Shown here piece after piece: positions 16,491 through 25,142 of a stretch of 64,000 nucleotides of DNA. The number at the start of each line of letters is the position of its first letter. The stretch's first letter is position 1. The notes beneath the pieces were generated by a model that was given only the letters and a program-made list of their open reading frames with translations, was not told where the DNA came from and ran no database searches. Both the position numbers and the translations under genes were made by a program. This DNA is from Micromonospora parva. Its GTDB lineage: Bacteria > Actinomycetota > Actinomycetes > Mycobacteriales > Micromonosporaceae. The stretch spans positions 51,806 to 115,805 of the forward strand of contig NZ_JNZS01000018.1 of NCBI RefSeq assembly GCF_000718515.1, given 5' to 3'.

Positions 16491-17027
16491 GTGAACGCCG
16501 AGCTGCGGCAGCTCATCGAGGAGCTGCGGGCCGACCTGGCCGATCTGCCGGAGAGCCTGGCGTACGCCGAGTTCGGCGAGGGGGCGGCCATCGACGCCGT
16601 GCCGGCGGGGCTCCCGGCCGACCTGCGGGATCTCCTGCTGGTGACCGACGGGATACGGGCGGGTCGGGTCGAGCTGGCGTCCACGTCGACCCTGCCCGGG
16701 ATCCAGTACCACCTGGACTACGCGCCCGAATTCTCGGCCATTCCGCAGAACCGGGCCGGCTGGCTGGTGATCGGCACCCGCAGCGACGAACCGGTCTTCA
16801 TGGACCGTGGCACCGGAGCGATCTGGTACTTCCCACCGACCGGCACCGAGTGGTTCATGTCCGACGCGTTCGAGGAGCTCGCCCCCGACGTGGAATCCTT
16901 CGTGGACTACTACCTGCTCGGGCCGGGTTACGCCGACCTGACCCCCGCCGACGACCGGTGGTTCGCGTTCCTCGACGAGCAGGGCCTGCTCGACGAGGAC
17001 GACGAGGACGACGAGGACCCGAGCTGA
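16491..17027 (+). CDS. SMI1/KNR4 (SUKH) family protein
   Basis: 178 residues from a GTG at 16491 with GAGGTGG just upstream. The fold signals are LPADLRDLLLVTDGI near residue 45, WLVIGTRSDEPVFMDRGTGAIWYF near 95-118 (WLVIGTRSDEPVFM), and FVDYYLLG near 140, the pattern of SUKH proteins; the C-terminus is a run of Asp/Glu. Many SUKH proteins are immunity proteins against nuclease toxins, but no toxin gene is adjacent, so that role is not supported here. Confidence 0.7.
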   Translation: MNAELRQLIEELRADLADLPESLAYAEFGEGAAIDAVPAGLPADLRDLLLVTDGIRAGRVELASTSTLPGIQYHLDYAPEFSAIPQNRAGWLVIGTRSDEPVFMDRGTGAIWYFPPTGTEWFMSDAFEELAPDVESFVDYYLLGPGYADLTPADDRWFAFLDEQGLLDEDDEDDEDPS

Positions 17028-17028
17028 G

Positions 17029-17406
17029 TCAGACCGGGCTGATGTGCGCGGCCAGGACCCGCCAGCCGTGTGGGTCGTCGTGGACCCAGGTCCGGGTGTA
17101 GCGCAGCCGCGCCGCGAACGGCACCCCGTCGAGGGTTCCGGACACCCGACCCAGGAAGAACGTGACCCCCGTTCTACCGACGACGAGCAGGTCCAGTTCC
17201 TCCTCCACCAACTCCTCGACGACCGAGCGGCGGTCCCGGTGGGCGGTCAGGTCGTCCTGCTTGGTGAGCGCACGCCCGTCCGGGCCGATGGCGATCAGCT
17301 GGTCGACCAGCAGTTGGTCCAGGGCGGCGACGTCGCCGGCTCGCTGGGCGGCCTGCAGGGTGCGCTCGGCGTCGAGCAGCTCCGCCTCTCGTGCGCTGTC
17401 CGGCAT
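17029..17406 (-). CDS. DUF4440 / NTF2-like protein
   Basis: 125 residues of the cystatin/NTF2-like fold, DUF4440 type: an N-terminal helix pair (LLDAERTLQAAQRAGDVAALDQLLVDQLIAIGPDG is split by ALDQLL and QLIAIGPDG), then ALTKQDDLTAHRD and strands ending in YTRTWVHDDPHGWRVLAAHIS. Such proteins bind small ligands or act as isomerase-like enzymes; no active residues can be assigned. Convergent with the SUKH gene, one base apart. Confidence 0.75.
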   Translation of the reverse strand: MPDSAREAELLDAERTLQAAQRAGDVAALDQLLVDQLIAIGPDGRALTKQDDLTAHRDRRSVVEELVEEELDLLVVGRTGVTFFLGRVSGTLDGVPFAARLRYTRTWVHDDPHGWRVLAAHISPV

Positions 17407-17511
17407 CGTGGCGTCCTCCTGTTCGGGGCTGACCCGGGGCCACCGTCGGCCCGGGCTGTCCGCATTGTGACAGCCGTCGTGGCCCGCGTGGGCGGGGATC
17501 GCCGCCGACGT

Positions 17512-17931
17512 TCACAGACTCAGGCGAATCCGTACGACGGTCTCTCCGGGGCCGGTGAGCACCGCCACCTCGTCACAGATCTGCTCGACGATGGCCAGCC
17601 CGCGACCGCGTACCGAGTCGGCGGCCGGCATGCTCCGCCCGAACGCCCGCGCCGGCCCGTGGTCGACCACGTCGCAGAACAGCTGACCCGACTCCGCCCA
17701 GAGCCGGACCCAGCCGCCGCCGGTGGTGTGCTGCAACGTGTTGGTGGCCAGCTCGCTGACCGCCAGCGTCAACAGCTCCACCCGCTCGGCCGACAGGCCG
17801 CGGGCCAGCGCCCCGGCGCTGACGAACGCGCGCAGCGCTCGCACGTCGGTCGCGACCTGGTACGCCATGGTGTCTGTGGCGTGGGTCGGGACATTCTGCT
17901 CGGCCACGGCCTCCCGTCGCTCTCCCGGCAT
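17512..17931 (-). CDS. RsbW-like anti-sigma/regulatory ATPase
   Basis: About 139 residues of GHKL-type histidine-kinase-like ATPase. The N box is LTLAVSELATNTLQHT (Glu and Asn for Mg-ATP), followed by CDVVDHGPA (G1-like) and SVRGRGLAIVEQICDEVAV (G2). Streptomycetes and relatives have dozens of such proteins, which modulate sigma factors through anti-sigma-factor antagonists. The start is uncertain: ATG at 17931 or ATG at 17976. No sigma factor or antagonist gene is adjacent. Confidence 0.82.
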   Translation of the reverse strand: MPGERREAVAEQNVPTHATDTMAYQVATDVRALRAFVSAGALARGLSAERVELLTLAVSELATNTLQHTTGGGWVRLWAESGQLFCDVVDHGPARAFGRSMPAADSVRGRGLAIVEQICDEVAVLTGPGETVVRIRLSL

Positions 17932-18218
17932 CAGCCCGCCCGACGCGGCTGCCCGGCCGGCGGCACCGCGATCCACGCGGGTGTCGTCGGCGTGCGAGCC
18001 TCGAAGTGCGCCATCGGGCAGCCGGAACCCTTCTCGTAGCGACAGCTGTTCTTCACATCATGTCATCCACTGACCCGTTGGCCGTCTCGTCCGTTCGGCG
18101 GTTGATCACCTGCGGGCCGGACCGCCCGGCTGGGCTCGCTGGCCGGACACGGTCACCGCGCGGCCGGGGCGGACTTCGCGGCACGGTGCTGCCGTCGGGC
18201 CGGTGGACGGGTTCGCCG

Positions 18219-18551
18219 TCACTGACGGATGTCCAGGGCGCCGATCAGCCCGTCGCGCAGCGTGAACCGGTACCGCAGCTCGACCGGGCTGCCGGGGAAG
18301 TCGCCGGACACCCGGGTGAGGGCCAGGTACGAATCGCCCGCCTGCGGGGTGAGGCGGACCGGCTCGGCGGTGTACGAGTACGCGTCCATGGTCTTCTGCC
18401 GCCAGGAGCGGATCGAGGCCCGCCCGTCGTACAGCCGGTCCTCGTCGGCGACGCTGGCGGTGTCGGCGAAGCAGGCGACGAAGGCGTCCAGGTCCCGGTC
18501 GTTGACGGCCCGGAAGTACCGGTCGATCACGTCTGGCAGGTCGAGGGCCAT
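18219..18551 (-). CDS. SnoaL-like / NTF2-fold protein
   Basis: 110 residues, SnoaL-like polyketide-cyclase fold: VIDRYFRAVNDRDLDAFVACF, ASVADEDRLYDGRASIRSW, then three strands ending in FTLRDGLIGALDIRQ. The ATG at 18551 is preceded by GGAGGAG; a start six codons upstream is possible. Function beyond the fold is unknown. The 287 bp between this gene and the RsbW-like gene hold no recognisable gene or signal. Confidence 0.78.
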   Translation of the reverse strand: MALDLPDVIDRYFRAVNDRDLDAFVACFADTASVADEDRLYDGRASIRSWRQKTMDAYSYTAEPVRLTPQAGDSYLALTRVSGDFPGSPVELRYRFTLRDGLIGALDIRQ

Positions 18552-18728
18552 CTGCTCCTCCTGCGGCACGGGCCGCCGTCGGGCAGCCGTCGGGTTCCCG
18601 GTCCGACCTCACCGTACGAGAAGCCGACGGCGTCGCGCGGGGCAACCAGCAGAACCATCGCGCCGGCCGTCGGGTTTGCTGCCGCGTGGCCCGGGTAGCC
18701 ACGCGTCTCCGAGGCGAAGGGCGGGGAC

Positions 18729-19115
18729 ATGGCCGAGCTGGCGTTCGTCGACAAGGTTGCGGCACGCGCGAATGTTTCGCCGGAACAGGCGCGCCCGCTC
18801 ACCGAGGCGGTCCTGCGGACCCTCACCGAGCGGCTCAGCGGCGGGGAGGCGGGCGCGTTGGCCCCCCACCTGGCCGACGAACTGAGCCCGCTGCTGGTCA
18901 AGGCGGCCGAGCCGGCCGAAACGTTCGACTACGACGAGTTCCTGCGCCGGGTGGCCGACCGCGCCGGGATCGACCGCCCGGCCGCCGAGCGGGGCACCCG
19001 CGCGGTGTTGCAGACGATGCACCGGGTGGTCGGGCACCGGGAGTTCGAGGACGCGCTGGCCCAGTTGCCGGCGGACCTGCGGGCGCTGGCGCAGCCGCTG
19101 CCGCACGGCCCCTGA
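18729..19115 (+). CDS. DUF2267 protein
   Basis: 128 residues, predicted all-helical. Two similar repeats of the DUF2267 kind are visible: FVDKVAARANVSPEQARPLTEAVLRTLTERL, i.e. helix pairs beginning FVDKVAARANVS and FLRRVADRAGIDRPAAERG, each followed by a hydrophobic helix (LRTLTERL; AVLQTMHRVV). GGGGAC precedes the start. Function unknown; family members are common in actinobacteria and often stress-related. Confidence 0.8.
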   Translation: MAELAFVDKVAARANVSPEQARPLTEAVLRTLTERLSGGEAGALAPHLADELSPLLVKAAEPAETFDYDEFLRRVADRAGIDRPAAERGTRAVLQTMHRVVGHREFEDALAQLPADLRALAQPLPHGP

Positions 19116-19226
19116 CCGACGCCTCGGAGCGCCTCCCACAGGATGCCGGGGGCGGGGGTCTTCTCCGCGCGGGGCCGACCGGGGGATGATGCCGGTGCGA
19201 CAGCGGTCAACCGTGGAGGTCAGGCG

Positions 19227-19628
19227 ATGGCGACGCGTACCCCGGAGGGTGTGGACGCCGCGCGGGCCCGGCGGCGTGGCGGTCTGCTGGTCGTCGCCTT
19301 CGGCCTGCTGGCGTACGCCGGGACGACAGCTGTCGACGCGCCGACCCGCGCTCTGGGGCTGTCCTGGTCGATCATCGGAGCGGCCGGCGCGCTCGGCGTG
19401 CTGACCATCATGGTCGCGGCCCGCCGCCGGGCGGTGCGCCTCGCGGACGCCGCCCGCCTGATGATGGCGGTGGCGGCGCTCGCCGCGCTGGCCGTCGGGG
19501 TCGCGTTGGCGCCCCGCGGCGCCGAGCGCGGATTCGTCATCGCGGTGACCGGGGTGCTGGCCGCGGCGCTGGCGGCGTCCGCGTTGCTCGCCGGTGACCT
19601 GCGGCCAAGGGGCCGGGGCGCGGCCTGA
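19227..19628 (+). CDS. Small four-helix membrane protein, unknown function
   Basis: 133 residues from an ATG with GGAGGT seven bases upstream. Four hydrophobic helices at about 18-38, 48-66, 78-95 and 100-122; short basic loops between them (RRRAVR). No conserved motif recognised. Confidence 0.7.
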   Translation: MATRTPEGVDAARARRRGGLLVVAFGLLAYAGTTAVDAPTRALGLSWSIIGAAGALGVLTIMVAARRRAVRLADAARLMMAVAALAALAVGVALAPRGAERGFVIAVTGVLAAALAASALLAGDLRPRGRGAA

Positions 19629-19662
19629 CCCGCCGATCAGGCCACGCCCCCACGTCCGACTG

Positions 19663-22068
19663 TCAGCCGGTCACCCCGCTGCTGACCACCCACTTCTGGT
19701 GTGCGCCGCCCGCATAGGTGCCGAGCTGGATCTGGGTGCCCTCGGCGGTGTTGCCGCCGGCGGCCTCCATGATCTTCCCGGACTGCGGGTTGCGGATCGA
19801 CCCGTCGCTCTGCGGTTGCCAGACCTGCGCGCCGGTGCCGTTGCAGGTCCAGAGCTGGATCTTCGTGCCGTTCGCGGTGCCCGCATTGTCCACGTCCAGG
19901 CACTTGCCGAGCGCGCGGTAGGTGTCGCCGACCCGGGTCCACGACTGCGCGGCGGTGTTGTTGCAGGTCCAGAGCTGGATCTTCGTACCGTCGGCGGTGC
20001 CCGAGTTGTCGACGTCCAGGCACCTGCCGCCGACGCCGGTGATGGTGCCGCCGCTCGGCGGTGGCGGACTGCCCGGGATGGAGTTGAGCGTGTACCACGC
20101 CTCGGTGCTCCACAGTGACTGGCCGGTGGTGGAGGTGAACGGGCGCGGCGAGCGCAGGTGCACCACCCGACCGGCCTTGCGACCGGGCACCACCAGGGTG
20201 ACCTTCTTTCCGTCCGAGGAGAGGGTGGCCGAGGTGACGGTCAGCGTCTCCTCGTCGATCTTCGGCCCGCCGTAGGCCGACGTCGCCACGTACCGCCATT
20301 GCTTGATCTTGTAGCGCGCGGCCAGTTCGGCGGCGGTCCCCGCCGAGACGGGCTGGGTGTACTCCACCTCGAAGCCGGTGGTGGTGGCGCGCATCGCGAG
20401 CATCTCGAACGTGGTGGAACTGTTCGGGGTCAGCTTCTGCAGGCCGTACGACAGTTTGCCGCTCTGGCCCCAGTTGCCGCCCGCGCCGAGCCCGCCGACG
20501 TAGATCGCGCCGTCCGGGCCGATGTTGACCTCGGAGACACCCGCCTCCAGGCCCTGGGTGAGCCGGAACAGGGCGCCCTGGTACTCGCCGTTGACCTTCT
20601 CCACGTTCGCCCGTTGCAGGCCACCGTAGGTCACGTCGCCGATCACGAACTGGCCGGCGTACCGGCCGCTGGTCAGGTAGAGCGGCGTGCTGGGCGAGTT
20701 GGCGATCTCGTTCTGCGGCATCCAGAGCACCGGCTGCGTGACCGGGGCGGTGTCGAACGGCCCCGCCGGGTTCGTGTAGTGGTTGAAGAACCGGCCCTGC
20801 TTGACGTGCACCAGCTTCGACGAGGGCAGCCAGCCGCCCTGGTTGTCGGTGACGAAGAGGCCGCTCTCCGGACCCCAGCCGATGCCGTGCGGCGTACGCA
20901 GGCCGCCGGCGACGTAACTGACCGCGCCGGTGTCCTTGTTGACCTTGATGGTGGTGCCCCGGTTGGTGGCGGGTTGCGGGTTGGTGGTGGCGCCGCCGGA
21001 GTTGATCGACACCGACAGGTTCAGGTAGAAGAACCCGTCGGCGTAGAGCAGGCCGAAGGCGAACTCGTGGAAGTTGCCGCCGTAGGGCCAGGTGGCAACG
21101 GTTTCCAGGCGCTCGGCTGCCTCGTCGCCGCCGGTGTTCACCAGCCGGGTCAACCGCTGTTTCTCGGTCACGTAGACCACCCCGTCGACGACCTTGAGCC
21201 CCATCGGTTCCTTCAGGCCGCCGGCGATCTTCTTGGTGGTGACGGTGCCGGGGCTGGTCGAGCCGCCGGTGTTGCCGAGGATCCAGACCTCGCCGTCCTG
21301 GGAGGTGCCGGACTGGTCGCTACCGCCCCAGGTGCTGATGACGAGCCGGCCGTCGGCCAGCCAGTCCATCCCGGTGACCTTCGGCTGGAAGCCGCTGGGC
21401 CGCAGGTTGGTCAGCGTGTAGCCGGGGTGCACGCCGGTCAGCGGCAGCCCGTCGCCGGGGGAGTCGAAGACCCCTTCGCACTCCTTGCGGCCGGGCGCGG
21501 TCACCCGGACCACGCCGGCGTCGGTGCTCAGCGCCGAGTTCGGTACGACCACGAAGGCCGACGAGCCGGGCGTCTTCCACTCCAGGGTGATCTGCTGTCC
21601 ACCGCCGCGCTCGAAGTGGTCGATGCGCAGCGGGTGCAGGCCGGCGGTGAGGGTGACGGTTCCCTCCTTGGGCGGGGTGGCGCCGTGCAGCCCGTCGTGG
21701 TTGATCACCACGGCGTTGTCGATGGACAGTTTGGATCCGTCGTCGCTGCTGAGCCGGAACGTGTAGCTGCCGGCCTGGGTGGTGGTGATGTTGCCGAGCA
21801 CCTGCGAGACGAAGTTGTCCTCGAAGCCGAAGTCGGCCGCCGAGGTCCAGTTGATGGTGGACATCAGCTTGTCCACGTTCGGGGTCTGGGCGGGCTTGAG
21901 GGTGCACAGCTCGGACAGCGGCACCTGCACGTCGAAGACGCGCAGTGTGACGCCCGGTTCCTGCGCGGGGGCGGCGGTGGCGGGGACGGCCCAGAGGCCG
22001 GCGGCGAGGACGAGCGCCAGCGCACCGAGGACGGGATGGTGGAGTCGGCGTAGCAGGGGTGTGCCCAT
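19663..22068 (-). CDS. Large secreted PA14 / beta-propeller / ricin-lectin protein
   Basis: 801 residues. Signal peptide (cleavage near PATAAPA). Residues about 35-190: PA14 carbohydrate-binding domain (GSYTFRLSSDDGSKLSID, LTAGLHPLRIDHFERGGG). Residues about 215-660: sugar-dehydrogenase-like propeller (MDWLADGRLVISTWGG, EVWILGN, GGLKEPMGLKVVDGVVYV, GLRTPHGIGWGPE, VNIGPDGAIYVGGLG). Residues about 675-800: ricin-type lectin with repeats GRCLDVDNSGTADGTKIQLW and GKCLDVDNAGTANGTKIQLW, which are near-identical. GGAGG precedes the ATG at 22068. Probably binds and oxidises a polysaccharide outside the cell. The substrate is not inferable. Confidence 0.85.
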   Translation of the reverse strand: MGTPLLRRLHHPVLGALALVLAAGLWAVPATAAPAQEPGVTLRVFDVQVPLSELCTLKPAQTPNVDKLMSTINWTSAADFGFEDNFVSQVLGNITTTQAGSYTFRLSSDDGSKLSIDNAVVINHDGLHGATPPKEGTVTLTAGLHPLRIDHFERGGGQQITLEWKTPGSSAFVVVPNSALSTDAGVVRVTAPGRKECEGVFDSPGDGLPLTGVHPGYTLTNLRPSGFQPKVTGMDWLADGRLVISTWGGSDQSGTSQDGEVWILGNTGGSTSPGTVTTKKIAGGLKEPMGLKVVDGVVYVTEKQRLTRLVNTGGDEAAERLETVATWPYGGNFHEFAFGLLYADGFFYLNLSVSINSGGATTNPQPATNRGTTIKVNKDTGAVSYVAGGLRTPHGIGWGPESGLFVTDNQGGWLPSSKLVHVKQGRFFNHYTNPAGPFDTAPVTQPVLWMPQNEIANSPSTPLYLTSGRYAGQFVIGDVTYGGLQRANVEKVNGEYQGALFRLTQGLEAGVSEVNIGPDGAIYVGGLGAGGNWGQSGKLSYGLQKLTPNSSTTFEMLAMRATTTGFEVEYTQPVSAGTAAELAARYKIKQWRYVATSAYGGPKIDEETLTVTSATLSSDGKKVTLVVPGRKAGRVVHLRSPRPFTSTTGQSLWSTEAWYTLNSIPGSPPPPSGGTITGVGGRCLDVDNSGTADGTKIQLWTCNNTAAQSWTRVGDTYRALGKCLDVDNAGTANGTKIQLWTCNGTGAQVWQPQSDGSIRNPQSGKIMEAAGGNTAEGTQIQLGTYAGGAHQKWVVSSGVTG

Positions 22069-22316
22069 CGTTCCTCCAGGAGGCAGTGGAGTGCCCGACG
22101 GCCGGCGTGGATCAGCGGTGAGGATGACCGTCGGCCCCGGCTCCGTAACGTCCTCGACGCCGACGAGTGACAGTGCGGAAACACCGGGTTGATGGGTCGA
22201 GACATTAAGGTGTTTCGATTGCACTGTCCATGGCTTCGCCTCGATACATCAAAAGTTTCCTATGTCCGTGCGAAAGTTCGAGGCGGTACGCGAAGAATGC
22301 CGGTTGCTGCGGTGGT

Positions 22317-23180
22317 CTACCGCCGTCCGCGCCGCGCGGGACCACCCGTCCGGGCACCGGTCTTCCGAGTCGGAGCCGCAGCCTTGCGGGCGCCTGCGCC
22401 CCGACCCGCCGGGCCTGCCGGCCGCCGGCCCGCCGGGGAGGCGCCCCGCGCCGCAGGTCGACGGCGGGCCGCCAGCAACACCACCGCCGAGACCACCACG
22501 ACGATCAGGGCCGGGACCAGCCAGGCCGGAAAGCCGCCGCCACGCTGCTCCGGGGCGGCGCCGGCCGGGTCGTCCGCCGCCGCGTCGGTGAGGGCGACCG
22601 GGCTGCCGGTGGCTCCTGGGGTGGTCGAGCCCCCACCCTCGGCCTGGGCGATCAGCGCCGGATCCGGCCCCGCCGTGGGCGGCGACCAACCGGCCGGGGC
22701 AGGCGTGCCGGGGCCCTGGTAGTCGAAGCTCACCTCGCCCCGCACCGCCTCACCGTCGGAGGCCACGGAGAGATAGCTGGCGGTGTAACGGCCCTTCGCC
22801 GGCCAGTGGGCGACGGTCACCATGGCCGGGAAGCCGGTGTGGTACAGCCGTGGCTCGAACACGCCGTTGACCATGAAGTACTCGGTGACCGGCTTGTCCA
22901 GTCGCTTCGGCTCACCGTGCGACCAGCCACTGTCCACTCGCGACCCGTCCGGCCCGGTGACGGCGAAGTGCGCGTTCGAAGCCGGCTTCTCGGTGAAGTA
23001 CAACGCCAGCTGCGTCAGCGGCTCGCGTACCACGGTGCCGGTCAGCGGGGTGGAGGTCGCCAGCTGGCCGTGCGCGTACGCCGGGGCGACCGGCAGCAGC
23101 AGCGACACCGCCAGGGCCGCTGCCAGCGCCGCCACGGTACGGCTCAGAACCTTACGCACAGTGACCAGCTTCGATCGCAT
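22317..23180 (-). CDS. CopC-domain copper-resistance-like protein, membrane anchored
   Basis: 287 residues. Signal peptide cleaved before HGQLATSTP, giving the N-terminal His that in CopC proteins helps bind Cu(II). CopC-like strands are GTVVREPLTQLALYFTEKP and FAVTGPDGSRVD. A second conserved stretch (YHTGFPAMVTVAHWPAKGRYTASY) resembles copper-resistance proteins fused to CopD. The C-terminus has a Gly/Ala/Pro linker, one membrane helix (AWLVPALIVVVVSAVVLLAA, about 228-247) and a very basic tail. Divergent from the cupredoxin-like lipoprotein. Confidence 0.8.
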   Translation of the reverse strand: MRSKLVTVRKVLSRTVAALAAALAVSLLLPVAPAYAHGQLATSTPLTGTVVREPLTQLALYFTEKPASNAHFAVTGPDGSRVDSGWSHGEPKRLDKPVTEYFMVNGVFEPRLYHTGFPAMVTVAHWPAKGRYTASYLSVASDGEAVRGEVSFDYQGPGTPAPAGWSPPTAGPDPALIAQAEGGGSTTPGATGSPVALTDAAADDPAGAAPEQRGGGFPAWLVPALIVVVVSAVVLLAARRRPAARGASPAGRRPAGPAGRGAGARKAAAPTRKTGARTGGPARRGRR

Positions 23181-23283
23181 TCGTTCATCATGGTCATTTC
23201 CCCGGCACCGAACAAGACGTAGAGTTCTCCTCCCCGACGATCAAACCGACACCCGTCCCCCTCGCGTCGTTCGGAGTCCACCC

Positions 23284-23760
23284 GTGTTCGTCCGCACCCC
23301 CGCCGCCCGCACCGCCGCGACCGTCACCGCCGTCGCCCTCGCCGCCCTGCTCCTCGCCGGTTGCGGGCAGGACGACGACCCCTCGGTGGGCACCCCCTCG
23401 ACGGCGCCGACGTCCGCCGGCCCGTCGGGCGCCACCCCCACCGCACCCGCCCCGACGCCCACCGGCACCCCCAGCGCCGCCGCCAGCACCCCGGCGGTGG
23501 ACCGACAGATCACCGTGACGATCGCGAAGCGGCGGGTCGATCCGCCGACCGGGCGGGTCACCGTCAGTAAGGGCGAGCTGGTCCGGATCACTGTCACCTC
23601 CGACGTGTCCGACGAGTTGCACGTGCACGGCTACGACCTGGGCGCCCGGCTGCCGGCCGGCACGCCCGGCTCGGTCGAGTTCCGCGCCGACCAGACCGGA
23701 CTGTTCGAGGTGGAGACGCACGACTCCGAGCTGGTGCTCTTCCAGCTCGTCGTCCGCTGA
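23284..23760 (+). CDS. Cupredoxin-like lipoprotein
   Basis: 158 residues. Lipobox LLAGC with Cys27, then a Thr/Pro/Ser-rich tether (about 30-75), then a cupredoxin-type beta domain (about 78-158): VTVSKGELVRITVTSDVSDELHVHGYD, of which the SDELHVHGYD segment carries the two His. This is the EfeO/Cupredoxin_1 pattern. GTG start. Five bases before the membrane-protein gene, so the pair is co-transcribed, and it faces a CopC gene: a copper or other metal role is inferred. Confidence 0.78.
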   Translation: MFVRTPAARTAATVTAVALAALLLAGCGQDDDPSVGTPSTAPTSAGPSGATPTAPAPTPTGTPSAAASTPAVDRQITVTIAKRRVDPPTGRVTVSKGELVRITVTSDVSDELHVHGYDLGARLPAGTPGSVEFRADQTGLFEVETHDSELVLFQLVVR

Positions 23761-23765
23761 GCGGC

Positions 23766-25106
23766 ATGACGGCCGCTCCCACGCTGCTGGCCCACGGTGT
23801 CGGTGGCCGCCAGGACCTGCCGATCACGCTGCCGCAGCTCGTCGTCGCCGCCGCGCTGACCCTCGTCGTCACGTTCGTGGCACTGGGTGTGCTGTGGCGC
23901 GAACCCCGGCTCGACCGGGACGCCAGCGGCGGTCGTCCCGTGCCGCGCTGGCTCGCTCGACTCGTCGACGCGCAGGCCGTCCGGTGGGCGCTGCGCGGGC
24001 TCGGCCTGCTCGCCGCGGCCTGGTTCTGCCTCGGCCTGCTGGGCGGGCCGGACACCGCTGACAACCCGACGGCCGGCACGCTCTACGTCCTGCTCTGGGT
24101 CGGGCTGGCACCGCTGTCGCTGCTGCTCGGCCCGGTCTGGCGGGCGGTCAACCCGCTGCGCACCGTGCACCTGCTCGTCGCGCTGGCCGCGCGGCGCGAC
24201 CCGCACCGTGGGCTGCGTGAACTGCCCGACGGGGTCGGATGGTGGCCCGCCGCCGCCACCCTGTTCGGGTTCGTCTGGCTGGAACTGGTCGCCCCCGACC
24301 GGGCCACCCTGCCGGTCATCACCGCCTGGCTGGCCGGGTACGCGGTGCTCCTGCTGGTCGGCGCGGTGGTGTTCGGCGCCGGCTGGTTCGACCACGCCGA
24401 CCCGTTCGAGGCGTACAGCACCCTGATCGGTCAGCTCGCCCCGCTCGGCCGGGCCGCCGACGGCGTCCTGGTGTGGCGCAACCCGCTCGACGGGATCGCC
24501 GGTCTGCGTCCCCGCCCCGGGCTGGTCGCCGTGGTGATCGTGCTGCTCGGCTCGACCATGTACGACAGCCTCTCCAACGCGCCGGGCTGGTTGCGCTTCA
24601 GCCAGGAGAACGGCCTGCACCCGGCCGTCACCGGCAGCGCCGGCCTGAGCCTCGTCATCGCCGCCGTCGCGGTGGCGTACCTCGCCGCCACCGGCGCCGC
24701 GGCGCGCATCGGTCGCGCGGACCCGGCCGAGGCCCGTGCCGTGCCGGGCGAGATCGCCCACTCCATCGTGCCGATCGCGGTCGGGTACGTGGTGGCGCAC
24801 TACTACTCGCTGCTGATCCTGGAGGGCCAGCGCACCGTCGCGTTGCTCTCCGACCCGCTGGGCACCGGTGCCAACTGGCTCGGCACCGCCGACTGGGAAC
24901 CGCACACCGCGCTGGTCACGCCCTCCGGGGTGGCCACCCTGCAGATCACCGTCATCGTCCTCGGGCACCTGCTCGGCACCCTGCTCGCCCACGACCGCGC
25001 GCTGTACCTGTTCCCCCGGGCCCGGGCGGTGGCCGGCCAACTGCCCCTGCTGGCACTCATGGTCACCTACACCGTCGCCGGTCTGCTGCTGCTCTACGCG
25101 GGGTAG
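23766..25106 (+). CDS. Polytopic membrane protein, possibly metal-linked
   Basis: 446 residues with about 11-12 hydrophobic helices distributed over the whole length. Conserved-looking polar points include LGPVWRAVNPLR, WFDHADPFEAYSTLIGQ, STMYDSLSNAPGW, HSIVPIAVGYVVAHYYS and ILEGQR. I do not recognise an enzyme or transporter family. Five bases after a cupredoxin-like lipoprotein gene and next to copC; these three are likely one functional unit at the membrane. Confidence 0.75.
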   Translation: MTAAPTLLAHGVGGRQDLPITLPQLVVAAALTLVVTFVALGVLWREPRLDRDASGGRPVPRWLARLVDAQAVRWALRGLGLLAAAWFCLGLLGGPDTADNPTAGTLYVLLWVGLAPLSLLLGPVWRAVNPLRTVHLLVALAARRDPHRGLRELPDGVGWWPAAATLFGFVWLELVAPDRATLPVITAWLAGYAVLLLVGAVVFGAGWFDHADPFEAYSTLIGQLAPLGRAADGVLVWRNPLDGIAGLRPRPGLVAVVIVLLGSTMYDSLSNAPGWLRFSQENGLHPAVTGSAGLSLVIAAVAVAYLAATGAAARIGRADPAEARAVPGEIAHSIVPIAVGYVVAHYYSLLILEGQRTVALLSDPLGTGANWLGTADWEPHTALVTPSGVATLQITVIVLGHLLGTLLAHDRALYLFPRARAVAGQLPLLALMVTYTVAGLLLLYAG

Positions 25107-25142
25107 TGCCGCCCGGTTCCGAGCCGTGCGCCATGATGGCCC

